From Sphaerochaetaceae bacterium (GTDB taxonomy: Bacteria; Spirochaetota; Spirochaetia; Sphaerochaetales; Sphaerochaetaceae), in the NCBI GenBank assembly GCA_016302165.1, contig JAEDOD010000043.1, positions 1 through 13,326 on the forward strand: DNA of 13,326 bases, given 5' to 3'. The notes beneath the pieces were generated by a model, which was given only the letters and a program-made list of their open reading frames with translations, ran no database searches and was not told where the DNA came from. Of the stretch, positions 6,966 to 13,172 are shown one piece after another (within the stretch, counting starts at the first letter, position 1; each line of letters starts with the position of its first letter). Both the position numbers and the translations under genes were made by a program.

Positions 6966-6993
6966 ATTATATTCCATTAGGCAAATTTCTCAA
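6966..6993 (-). promoter_or_regulatory. Promoter of add, predicting a leaderless transcript
   Basis: -35 TTGAGA (6993-6988, five of six), a 16-bp spacer and perfect -10 TATAAT (6971-6966). Six bases (GTATCT) separate the -10 from the ATG at 6959. This is the same spacing as at the ROK gene, so the mRNA should begin at the start codon. Confidence 0.75.
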
Positions 6994-7148
6994 TAAATGG
7001 GGAAAGTAAGTGTAAATTCTTAACACCGTGTCTATATATCTTTTGAATAATTATAATTATCCAAATAAAAAATTACATTTTTTAGTCTATAAGTATTTAC
7101 AAAATCCACATACTCCAGCACAATGGGACTGTTCAGGAGGAACAAACT

Positions 7149-7661
7149 ATGGCAAAGACCAATGATTCCATCAACAAGAAGCTTCTCCAGGCTGCAGTTT
7201 CTGCTACCAAAGCTAGGGAGATCAAGGATCTCATCGAAAAGGGTGCTGACATCAATGCTCATAACGAGTGGGGCCTTACACCGGTCATGCTTGCCAGCCA
7301 GTATAACCATTCTGTTGCAGTGCTCAAGGAAATCATCGCAAACGGCGGAGATATCAAGGAGTGCGAACCAAAGTACAAGTCAAACTCTCTCCACCTTGCT
7401 GCAAACTGCTCAAAGAACCCTAAGGTTCTTGAGGTTCTCCTTGAGGCAGGTGCTGAGCTCGAGAAGAAGAATTATCTTGGCGAAACAGCTCTTATCCTTG
7501 CTGTCAACACAAACCCTGAGACAAAGATCACAACTCAGCTGATCAAGCTCGGTGCTGACATCAATGCCCGCGACTACCAGGGACACACAGTCCTCGAGTA
7601 TGCAAAGGCTGCAAAGAAGACCTACATCGTTAATCTTCTTAAGGGAATGGGCGCTATCTGA
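7149..7661 (+). CDS. Small ankyrin-repeat protein
   Basis: A 170-residue protein made almost wholly of about five ankyrin repeats: about 9-39 (degenerate cap), 42-72 (GLTPVMLAS), 78-109 (NSLHLAA), 111-142 (GETALILAV) and 145-170 (GHTVLEYAK). The loops GADINA recur at 32 and 135. It has no signal peptide or membrane segment, so it should act in the cytoplasm by binding a protein partner; none can be named. A strong Shine-Dalgarno AGGAGG (7135-7140) lies eight bases before the ATG. The upstream 170 bases are very AT-rich without a clear promoter. A strong terminator follows. It is a single-gene unit between add and the SDR gene, and codon use looks like that of its neighbours. Confidence 0.88.
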   Translation: MAKTNDSINKKLLQAAVSATKAREIKDLIEKGADINAHNEWGLTPVMLASQYNHSVAVLKEIIANGGDIKECEPKYKSNSLHLAANCSKNPKVLEVLLEAGAELEKKNYLGETALILAVNTNPETKITTQLIKLGADINARDYQGHTVLEYAKAAKKTYIVNLLKGMGAI

Positions 7662-7683
7662 GGATAGAGTTCTTGTTGGAATT

Positions 7684-7715
7684 GGGAGCTGTCGAAAGGG
7701 TGGCTCCCTTTTTTT
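7684..7715 (+). terminator. Terminator of the ankyrin-repeat gene
   Basis: Stem GGGAGC/GCTCCC (7684-7689 with 7703-7708), 13-nt loop, followed by seven T (7709-7715). The convergent SDR gene stops four bases beyond; on its strand no T-run follows the stem. Confidence 0.85.
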
Positions 7716-7718
7716 CGT

Positions 7719-8381
7719 CTACTTTTCAGGCCAGACGAAATGATGGTTAAGATTGGTCTCTCCGTTATCCACCAGAAAATCTTCTCCTGTGGCAGAGCGG
7801 TTTATGACTGTAAGGAAGTAGACCCATTCAGCTATCTCCTCCGCCTCCGCCCACTTCTTGAGAGGAGTAAGGTCCATGATCTTTTGCCATAGCGCGCTAT
7901 CTTCCATGACAGGACGGTTAAGCTCTGTCTTCACTCCTCCAGGAGAAAGGGAGTTGCATGTAGCTCCATAGGGAGCAATGCGCATGGCCACATTTCTCAT
8001 GTAGGAAAGAAGACCGCCCTTGGAGGCAGAGTAGAGAGGGAACTCCGCTCCAGTATGGGCTGAAGCGGAAGCGATTATGAGAATGGAACGGATATTTTCC
8101 CTGATTCCATATTTCTCTACTGTATTGATGGTTCCCTTGAGATTGACAGCGATGTCGTCAGGGCTATCCTGGACGCCAGCTGAGCATACGAGAATATCAA
8201 TCCCGGGAAGGGAAGGAAGGGTTGACGGGAGAGTTATGTCCCCGACAAAGTGAGAGTATCCTGGATTCTGGATTGACTGGGGCTTTTTGTCCAGGCCGTA
8301 GACTTCATGTCCTCTCTCAAGAAATAGCAGTGCGCTTGCTCTTCCGATTCCGCTGGATGCTCCCGTCACCAATACCTTCAT
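7719..8381 (-). CDS. Short-chain dehydrogenase/reductase (SDR)
   Basis: A 220-residue classical SDR with a Rossmann fold. The nucleotide-binding motif TGASSGIG is at 6-13, DILVCSAG (the NNAG position) at 62-69, NLKG at 80-83, a Ser pair in IASASAH (105, 107) and the catalytic Tyr117-x3-Lys121 (YSASK). PGG at 147-149 is the usual cofactor loop. Substrate is unknown; 3-oxoacyl-ACP reductase-like or sugar alcohol dehydrogenase assignments would be guesses. The start at 8381 gives the family's normal MKVLVTGASSG beginning; a longer frame to 8516 only reads through the upstream gene. It begins two bases after the stop of the transporter gene with AGGAG upstream, so the two are co-transcribed and probably translationally coupled. 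Confidence 0.9.
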   Translation of the reverse strand: MKVLVTGASSGIGRASALLFLERGHEVYGLDKKPQSIQNPGYSHFVGDITLPSTLPSLPGIDILVCSAGVQDSPDDIAVNLKGTINTVEKYGIRENIRSILIIASASAHTGAEFPLYSASKGGLLSYMRNVAMRIAPYGATCNSLSPGGVKTELNRPVMEDSALWQKIMDLTPLKKWAEAEEIAEWVYFLTVINRSATGEDFLVDNGETNLNHHFVWPEK

Positions 8382-8383
8382 CT

Positions 8384-9073
8384 CTATTTCTCCTCTTCTT
8401 CCTTTATCCTTGAAATATGCCTGAAAAGAGGTATGGTCACAATAGGAACCATAATCGACTCCACCAGTAGCTCTATTACTGTTCCAATGATAATTGAAGA
8501 GAAAATATCCTTCCACATCATTTCGTATATAGAGATACCTACAGGAGCGAAAGCCAGAATCATGAAGATGGCGTTGTCTACAGTCTGGCCGATGAGAGTG
8601 GAGAAGGAAGCACGGATGAAGAAGGAGACCCTGTTATCATGCTCTCTCCTTCTTTTCATTCTGCTTATGATGTGCACATTTACAAAGCCTCCCACCCAGA
8701 AGGCGATAATGGAGCTTATCATGGTCCTTGGACCATTGGAGAACACCAGGGCAAAAGCCCTGTTCTGCTCCTCATATTCAGCAAGGGATGGGATGAATAC
8801 TATTAGTCTTCCGATTACCAGAAGGACAAAGGTTATGACAGCTGCAAAGGTGATTACCTTTATGCTTTCCTTCTCTCCCCACACTTCAACGATGACATTG
8901 GAGATGAGGAACACTATCCAGCTGATGGTCTGGCCTCCATCTGAGAATGTTACTCCAGTTCCCCAGGAAAGGGACTTCATGCAGAACACATTCATTGCAA
9001 GGGTGACAGCAGCATAAGCCATGGCCAAGGCGATGAGCCAGTCTGAGCTGGTAAGGATTGATTTCTTTTTCAT
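8384..9073 (-). CDS. YhhQ/VUT-family transporter, probable queuosine-precursor importer
   Basis: A 229-residue inner-membrane protein with about six hydrophobic helices. It shows the DUF165/VUT family signatures SNVIVEVWGEK (about 58-68) and FFIRASFSTLIGQTVDNAIF split around residues 150-170, with the conserved STxxGQxxD core. Characterised YhhQ imports preQ0/preQ1 for tRNA queuosine modification. The preQ1-I-like leader just upstream independently points to the same substrate. The start is supported by AAAGGA seven bases before the ATG. It is the first gene of an operon with the SDR gene. The C-terminus ends in a charged RIKEEEEK tail. The alternative family reading, a vitamin transporter, is older annotation of the same group. 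Confidence 0.85.
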   Translation of the reverse strand: MKKKSILTSSDWLIALAMAYAAVTLAMNVFCMKSLSWGTGVTFSDGGQTISWIVFLISNVIVEVWGEKESIKVITFAAVITFVLLVIGRLIVFIPSLAEYEEQNRAFALVFSNGPRTMISSIIAFWVGGFVNVHIISRMKRRREHDNRVSFFIRASFSTLIGQTVDNAIFMILAFAPVGISIYEMMWKDIFSSIIIGTVIELLVESIMVPIVTIPLFRHISRIKEEEEK

Positions 9074-9092
9074 TGGTTTTCCTTTGAATAGT

Positions 9093-9136
9093 TTTAGTTT
9101 GTATTGCGGAGGATTTCCAGGATGTACGAACTCCGC
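9093..9136 (-). promoter_or_regulatory. Candidate preQ1-I riboswitch
   Basis: On the minus strand a 6-bp stem GCGGAG/CTCCGC (9136-9131 with 9111-9106) opens into a loop beginning TTCGTACATCC and ending in C. It is followed by an A-rich tail AATACAAACTAA. The order stem, GTTC-like loop start, C before the 3' strand and A-rich tail with AAACTAA is the layout of class I preQ1 riboswitches. The 19-nt loop is longer than usual and the pseudoknot partner is unclear: AGTT/AACT could pair but would compete with the stem. The transporter's AAAGGA and ATG follow 10-20 bases on, which suits translational control. Confidence 0.5.
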
Positions 9137-9155
9137 CGGTCAAGGACCAACTGCG

Positions 9156-9185
9156 ACTATATCCCAAAAGGATGGAAGTGGGCAA
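9156..9185 (-). promoter_or_regulatory. Promoter of the transporter-SDR operon
   Basis: -35 TTGCCC (9185-9180), 18-bp spacer, -10 TATAGT (9161-9156). Transcription would begin near 9149, just before the preQ1-I-like stem, giving a leader of about 75 bases. Confidence 0.5.
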
Positions 9186-9199
9186 GTGGGGTATGGGCG

Positions 9200-9220
9200 A
9201 GACAGGAAAGAAGCCTGTCT
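9200..9220. repeat. Hairpin between proS terminator and transporter promoter
   Basis: Perfect 7-bp stem AGACAGG/CCTGTCT (9200-9206 with 9214-9220) around a 7-nt loop. It has no T-run on either side, so it is not an obvious terminator. It lies just upstream of the -35 box and might be an operator or chance. Confidence 0.3.
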
Positions 9221-9246
9221 TCTAGATATGGAAGGGAACGGAAGAG

Positions 9247-9284
9247 AAAAAAACAGCTGTGAAAACCTTCCGGTCTTCACAGCT
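9247..9284 (-). terminator. Terminator of proS
   Basis: Read on the minus strand, a 13-bp stem (9284-9272 with 9267-9255, one G-T wobble) closes a GGAA loop. It is followed after one G by seven T (9253-9247). It starts about 24 bases after the proS stop. Confidence 0.92.
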
Positions 9285-9307
9285 CTAAAGTGTATTCAGG
9301 ACGGGAA

Positions 9308-11074
9308 TCAGTTCTTCTTCCATTCCTTTTCTACTATGTTGTCGTTGATCTTCTTCTCTTCCTTCTCTATCTCAGCCTTGATTTCGTCTACCAGGCCTTC
9401 GATAAGATAGCTGGTCTCTTCGCCGCTTCTGCGATACTTGACCTCAACCTTTCCTTCCTTGTAGGAGCGGTTACCAAGAGTGATGCGGATAGGTAGACCG
9501 ATAAGGTCTGCGTCAGCAAACTTTACGCCTGCTGTCTCCTTTCTGTCATCGTAGAGTACTTCGATTCCTGCATCCACAAGCTCCTTGTAGATTTTCTCTC
9601 CTACAGCGTTGTCCTTAAGGAGAGATACCAGATGGACCTGGTATGGAGCGACAGTGATCGGGAGGCAAAGTCCCTTCTCGTCGTTATACTCTTCGCAGAG
9701 GCAGGCAAGAAGTCTTCCGACTCCTATTCCGTAGCATCCCATAATTACAGGCTTCTGCACTCCAGTCTCATCCTGGTATGTGCAGTTCATTGCTGCAGAA
9801 TATCTTGTTCCAAGCTGGAAGATATTTCCAATCTCTACTCCCTTGCTGCTCTTGAGGCTCTTTCCGCATACAGGGCAGATATATCCATCCTTGGCGGAAG
9901 CGATGTCTGCAACCACTCCTCCGTCCCAGTCTCTGCCGTAGTTTGTGTTGAGAAGGTGATATCCCTTTTCGTTGGCTCCTGCAACAAGATTGCTGGAATA
10001 AGCGACGCTGTCATCAACGCACAGTATGAAGCCCTTCTTTGCTCCGATTGGGGAAGCGAAGCCTGGAACCATGCCATATTCCTCGATTTCCTCTGGATGG
10101 GCGGGGCGAAGTGCATTGGCCTTGATGGCGTTGGAAAGCTTGGACTCTTCAACGTCCAGGTCTCCCCGGATGGCGGCTACCACCAGCTTATCTTCCTCCT
10201 CTCCAGTCTTGTCGGAGATGAAGGAGCCTACCATGAATACCATCTTGCAGGTCTGTCTGGGCTCGATCTTCAGCAACGATGCAAGCTCCTCGATTGTTGA
10301 GGCGTCTGGAGTGGCGACCTTCTCCATTGGAAGAGGCTCAGCCTTGAAATATTCCTTCTTGAAGGAAGCGATCTGCCTGTTTGCTGTGTATCCACATTCA
10401 GGACAAGTGATGATCGTGTCTTCTCCGATAGGGGAGAGATACATATATTCATGGCTGATCTTTCCGCCCATCATTCCGCTGTCTGCTCCAACAGCTACGC
10501 ATGGTAGACCACAGCGTGAATAGATGCGGAAGTAGGCCTTGTACTGGTCAGCATATGCTTCATCAAGGGATTCCTGGGTGGCATGGAAGGAATAGGCATC
10601 CTTCATGGTGAACTCCCTTACCCTGATAAGTCCTGCCCTTGGTCTTGGGTCATCCCTCCACTTGGTCTGGATCTGATAAACCATTACTGGAAGTCTCTTG
10701 TAGGAGTCGATTTCTCCACGGGCACAGTCTGTGACAGTCTCTTCGTTGGTCATGGCCAGTACCATGTCCCTTCCGCCTCTGTCCTGGAATCTTCCCATTT
10801 CCTTGTCGATGGAGTACCAGCGTCCTGTCTCCTTCCAGATATCTGCAGGATTGACGACGCTCATGAGGATCTCCTGTCCTCCGATTCTATCCATCTCTTC
10901 ACGGATGATGGCCTCAATCTTCTTTGTGGATCTCATTCCAAGAGGCAGCATGGTAAATATACCGGAGCCCAGCTGGCGGATGAATCCAGCTCTAAGAAGG
11001 TATTCATATCCCTTGCAGTCTGCACCGTTTGGCGCTTCGCGAAGGGTCTTTGCAAACATTTTGGACATTCTCAT
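9308..11074 (-). CDS. proS: Prolyl-tRNA synthetase, bacterial type with editing domain
   Basis: A 588-residue class II aminoacyl-tRNA synthetase that charges tRNA-Pro. Motif 1 lies around GSGIFTMLPLG (about 37-47), motif 2 around KWRDDPRPRAGLIRVREF (about 138-155) and motif 3 around GCYGIGVGRLLA (about 445-456). Between motifs 2 and 3 is the YbaK-like INS domain that clears alanyl-tRNA-Pro; it has the Lys of TCKMVF and the GFASPIG loop. Paired cysteines (CPECGY, CPVCGK) are typical of the family. The C-terminal anticodon-binding domain starts near ITVAPYQVHLV. The start at 11074 fits the family beginning (MRMSK) and is preceded by AGGGAG. Monocistronic, with its own promoter and strong terminator. 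Confidence 0.97.
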   Translation of the reverse strand: MRMSKMFAKTLREAPNGADCKGYEYLLRAGFIRQLGSGIFTMLPLGMRSTKKIEAIIREEMDRIGGQEILMSVVNPADIWKETGRWYSIDKEMGRFQDRGGRDMVLAMTNEETVTDCARGEIDSYKRLPVMVYQIQTKWRDDPRPRAGLIRVREFTMKDAYSFHATQESLDEAYADQYKAYFRIYSRCGLPCVAVGADSGMMGGKISHEYMYLSPIGEDTIITCPECGYTANRQIASFKKEYFKAEPLPMEKVATPDASTIEELASLLKIEPRQTCKMVFMVGSFISDKTGEEEDKLVVAAIRGDLDVEESKLSNAIKANALRPAHPEEIEEYGMVPGFASPIGAKKGFILCVDDSVAYSSNLVAGANEKGYHLLNTNYGRDWDGGVVADIASAKDGYICPVCGKSLKSSKGVEIGNIFQLGTRYSAAMNCTYQDETGVQKPVIMGCYGIGVGRLLACLCEEYNDEKGLCLPITVAPYQVHLVSLLKDNAVGEKIYKELVDAGIEVLYDDRKETAGVKFADADLIGLPIRITLGNRSYKEGKVEVKYRRSGEETSYLIEGLVDEIKAEIEKEEKKINDNIVEKEWKKN

Positions 11075-11097
11075 AGGTCAACAATCTCCCTAAAGGC

Positions 11098-11126
11098 ATT
11101 ATAGTGAAGAGAGTGTTCACCTTCAA
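11098..11126 (-). promoter_or_regulatory. Promoter of proS
   Basis: -35 TTGAAG (11126-11121), a 17-bp spacer and perfect -10 TATAAT (11103-11098). Transcription would start near 11091, giving a leader of about 17 bases that includes AGGGAG. Confidence 0.75.
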
Positions 11127-11340
11127 GGTTGGAGGAAAAATAGTTGTGGGTGCCAATGGAAAACATATTCCGCCAAGCCTTTCTATTGTCTGGGCCTTAC
11201 TGAGGGTGAATGAAACTGTCCCTTTGGAATTCCAGACATTTCCCCCGAGAGTCTGAAGGTGGAATCCAGGGAAGGAAAAAGAAGGGAATTTTTTCTGGAA
11301 AAGGGATAGTTTGGTTATATAACTATTTATATTTAAATGA

Positions 11341-11706
11341 AATACCAATAGAAAGCGTTTCTCCTTTTTTTCTTTTGACTTCCCCTTTTATGGGCCACAT
11401 ACTTTGGAAAAACAGAAACACATTTCATCATTATTTGTGGAGGAAGTGGCGGAGACGGAGGATATCGTTGTCTACATAAAGGTTCCATCTGGCTGGGAAT
11501 ATACAACTATCTGGGCTTGGGAGAACGAAAGCGGAAAGAATGCCTTCTCTGTTTTTACAGAGCCACGGATCACTTCTGTAGACATGAATATGTATGAAAT
11601 AGGAGAGGAGGCAGGATCGATTTTGGTGAAGAATCTTGCCCACCCTAATCTCAGGATCCAGACCTTCACCTCAGAGCCCTGCATATTTGAGCGTGAAACA
11701 ACATAA
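11341..11706 (+). pseudogene. In-frame chimera: starch-binding-domain fragment joined to LacI-family C-terminus
   Basis: The frame is open from a TGA at 11338-11340 to TAA at 11704-11706 with no ATG or GTG start; only a TTG at 11404 without a Shine-Dalgarno is available. Counting from that TTG, residues about 18-50 (DIVVYIKVPSGW, then TTIWAWENESGKNAFS) resemble the carbohydrate-binding modules of bacterial amylases. The pattern is VxVKVPxxW, an IWAW strand, then G-x-NAF. Residues about 53-100 (PRITSVDMNMYEIGEEAG, ending ERETT) match the extreme C-terminus of LacI-type regulators, where PxLTTVxxxxxExGxxA and a final ReST are usual. The two families are not known to be fused this way. I infer a deletion that joined the remains of an amylase gene and its regulator gene. 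Expression is unlikely but not excluded. Confidence 0.6.
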
Positions 11707-11707
11707 G

Positions 11708-11733
11708 GGGCCCCAATGCGTAAAATGGGGCCC
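11708..11733 (-). terminator. Probable terminator of the cysK-rrf2 operon
   Basis: An 8-bp GC-rich stem GGGCCCCA/TGGGGCCC (11708-11715 with 11726-11733), loop of 10, begins seven bases after the Rrf2 stop codon. The tail on the minus strand (CTTATGTTGTTT) is only moderately T-rich, so it may work mainly as a 3' stabilising hairpin. Confidence 0.6.
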
Positions 11734-11739
11734 TCCCAG

Positions 11740-12171
11740 CTAAATGTAATATTCGATGGGGTCAGTTCCAATTTGCCCTGTCAAGGAGGAAAGGGAGATG
11801 GAGGAGAAGTAGTCCCTGGTCATCTTTCCATATTCCTTCCACATGGGAAGGGTGGGGCACTTGTCTTTTCGGGAGCAGTCTGGAGTTCCGCACTTCAGGC
11901 AGGCGACAGGGGAAAGCTCTTCATCCACTGCAGACAGAATCTCATAGAGATTGATGTCGCTGGCAGGCTTGAGGAGCCTGTATCCGCCATTCTTTCCTAA
12001 GGAGCCCTTTACGATTCCCTTCTTGGATAGGTCTCCTGCAATGCGCTCCAGATATTTGATTGAGATTTCCTCTTCTGCCGCAATATCCTTTAACGAGGCC
12101 TGCCCGTCTTTTCCAAGACGGGACAGGTTGACGAGAAATCTCAGGGCATAACGTCCTTTTGTTGAAATCAT
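11740..12171 (-). CDS. Rrf2-family transcriptional regulator with a cysteine cluster
   Basis: A 143-residue Rrf2 protein. The winged helix-turn-helix spans about 2-66: MISTKGRYALRFLVNLS, then SLKDIAAEEEISIKYLERI as recognition region, then KNGGYRL as wing. A dimerisation helix follows (INLYEILSAVDEE). The distal loop carries four cysteines, Cys91, Cys94, Cys99 and Cys105 (CLKCGTPDC, RKDKC), at the place where IscR holds its [2Fe-2S] cluster, so it may sense Fe-S status, redox state or a metal. The start at 12171 is one base after the cysK stop (TAAG-ATG), with a purine-rich AAGGAAGAG inside the end of cysK; a longer frame to 12258 lies within cysK. Cotranscription with cysK suggests a CymR-like role in cysteine metabolism, although, as I recall, Bacillus CymR lacks such cysteines. 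Confidence 0.9.
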   Translation of the reverse strand: MISTKGRYALRFLVNLSRLGKDGQASLKDIAAEEEISIKYLERIAGDLSKKGIVKGSLGKNGGYRLLKPASDINLYEILSAVDEELSPVACLKCGTPDCSRKDKCPTLPMWKEYGKMTRDYFSSISLSSLTGQIGTDPIEYYI

Positions 12172-12172
12172 C

Positions 12173-13108
12173 TTACTCTTCCTTGAAAAGTGCTGTGGAG
12201 AAGTATCTGTCTCCAGTGTCTGGAAGGAGGACAACGATGGTCTTACCCTGGTTCTCATCCTTCTTTGCTTCGTTGAAGGCTACGCTGAGGGCTGCTCCAC
12301 TGGAGATTCCCACAAGGATTCCTTCCTTCTTTCCCAGTAGTCTTGCTGCCTCATATGCATCTTCCTCCACTACCGGTGCAACGCTGTTGTAGATGGAAGT
12401 GTCCAAAGTTGCAGGAACGAAGCCGGCTCCGATTCCCTGGATCTTATGAGGGCCTGGGTGTCCTTCTGAAAGGACAGGAGATCCCTTTGGCTCTACAGCT
12501 ATGACCTTCACTTCAGGCTTTTTTTCCTTCAGGTACTTTCCCACTCCGCTGACAGTTCCGCCTGTGCCTACACCTGCAATGAAGATGTCGACTGCGCCGT
12601 CTGTGTCGTTCCAGATTTCCGGACCTGTGGTCTTGTAGTGGGCCCTTGGGTTTGCACTGTTATCGAACTGGCCAGGGATGAATGCACCTTCAATTTCCTC
12701 TTTCAGTTCATTTGCCTTGGCGATTGCGCCCTTCATGCCCTTGGAGCCTTCAGAAAGCACTATCTCTGCTCCATATGCCTTCATCATCATTCTTCTTTCC
12801 ACGCTCATGGTCTCTGGCATTACAAGAATGACCTTATATCCCCTGGCTGTTCCTACAGCGGCAAGTCCGATTCCTGTGTTTCCGCTGGTAGGCTCGATGA
12901 TGGTGCTGCCCTTCTTCAAAAGTCCCTTCTCTTCAGCGTCCAGAATCATCTCTCTGGCGATTCTGTCCTTTACGCTTCCTGCTGGATTGAAGTACTCAAG
13001 CTTTGCAAGGACCTTGGCCTTGAGACCCAGCTCCTTCTCAATCTTCTTCAGTTCCAATAGCGGTGTTCCACCGATAAGCTCTTCCATAGATGAATAGACT
13101 TTTGACAT
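12173..13108 (-). CDS. cysK: Cysteine synthase (O-acetylserine sulfhydrylase)
   Basis: A 311-residue PLP enzyme that makes cysteine from O-acetylserine and sulfide in the cytosol. The PLP lysine is Lys47 in NPAGSVKDR. The substrate-binding loop TSGNTG is at 74-79. GVGTGGTVSG, the phosphate-binding glycine loop, is near 180, and GISSGAA holds the serine that contacts the pyridine nitrogen. The end LPDTGDRYFSTALF is typical of CysK rather than of cystathionine beta-synthase; length and motifs are complete. The ATG at 13108 follows AAGGAG by seven bases. It is the first gene of an operon with the Rrf2 regulator. In Bacillus the CysK protein itself forms a complex with the Rrf2 repressor CymR, which makes the pairing here suggestive. 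Confidence 0.96.
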   Translation of the reverse strand: MSKVYSSMEELIGGTPLLELKKIEKELGLKAKVLAKLEYFNPAGSVKDRIAREMILDAEEKGLLKKGSTIIEPTSGNTGIGLAAVGTARGYKVILVMPETMSVERRMMMKAYGAEIVLSEGSKGMKGAIAKANELKEEIEGAFIPGQFDNSANPRAHYKTTGPEIWNDTDGAVDIFIAGVGTGGTVSGVGKYLKEKKPEVKVIAVEPKGSPVLSEGHPGPHKIQGIGAGFVPATLDTSIYNSVAPVVEEDAYEAARLLGKKEGILVGISSGAALSVAFNEAKKDENQGKTIVVLLPDTGDRYFSTALFKEE

Positions 13109-13120
13109 ATGGTGTCTCCT

Positions 13121-13149
13121 TATTTCCCTACTAAGATGGTAGGAATATA
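13121..13149 (-). promoter_or_regulatory. Candidate operator for the Rrf2 regulator
   Basis: An inverted repeat with 11-bp arms matching at 9 of 11 positions (TATTTCCCTAC at 13121-13131; complement of the right arm at 13139-13149 is TATATTCCTAC) and a 7-nt spacer. The inner five bases CCTAC/GTAGG are perfect. It covers the -10 box and the predicted transcription start and abuts the Shine-Dalgarno, an ideal position for repression. Assignment to the downstream-encoded regulator is inference. Confidence 0.55.
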
Positions 13150-13172
13150 GAACCGTTGGAGAAATATGTCAA
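13144..13172 (-). promoter_or_regulatory. Promoter of the cysK-rrf2 operon
   Basis: Perfect -35 TTGACA (13172-13167), 17-bp spacer, -10 TATATT (13149-13144). An A-rich run resembling an UP element lies just upstream on the same strand (about 13177-13202). This is the strongest promoter of the window by sequence, consistent with a gene that needs repression. Confidence 0.85.

Larger units (their letters stand above)
11075..11739. other. Gap without an intact gene between proS and the Rrf2 gene
   Basis: From right to left it holds the Rrf2 gene's downstream hairpin (11708-11733), a start-less chimeric pseudogene (11341-11706), about 200 bases with no feature I can name (11127-11340), and the proS promoter (11098-11126). 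The stretch looks like a deletion scar left by a lost carbohydrate-utilisation locus. Confidence 0.6.

Noticed and set aside
7242..7570. Direct repeat of about 17 bp (GGTGCTGACATCAATGC) at about 7242 and 7552
   Set aside because: Both copies encode the GADINA loop of ankyrin repeats, so protein repeat structure explains them.
8382..8516. Longer SDR reading frame starting at 8516
   Set aside because: The extra 45 residues are the transporter gene read in another frame; AGGAG and the Rossmann motif spacing support the ATG at 8381.
9632..10300. Plus-strand 222-codon frame opposite proS
   Set aside because: It is the complement of the proS catalytic and editing domains, whose motifs are unmistakable on the minus strand.
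11077..11226. Plus-strand frame of about 50 codons (KVGGKIVVGANGKH region)
   Set aside because: No ATG, no Shine-Dalgarno, and it overlaps the well-formed proS promoter and leader on the other strand.
11004..11348. Minus-strand 114-codon frame upstream of proS
   Set aside because: It enters proS out of frame, has no homology I recognise and crosses the proS promoter.
12172..12258. Longer Rrf2 frame starting inside cysK
   Set aside because: Rrf2 proteins begin at MxxSTKGRYAL; the extension is cysK read out of frame.
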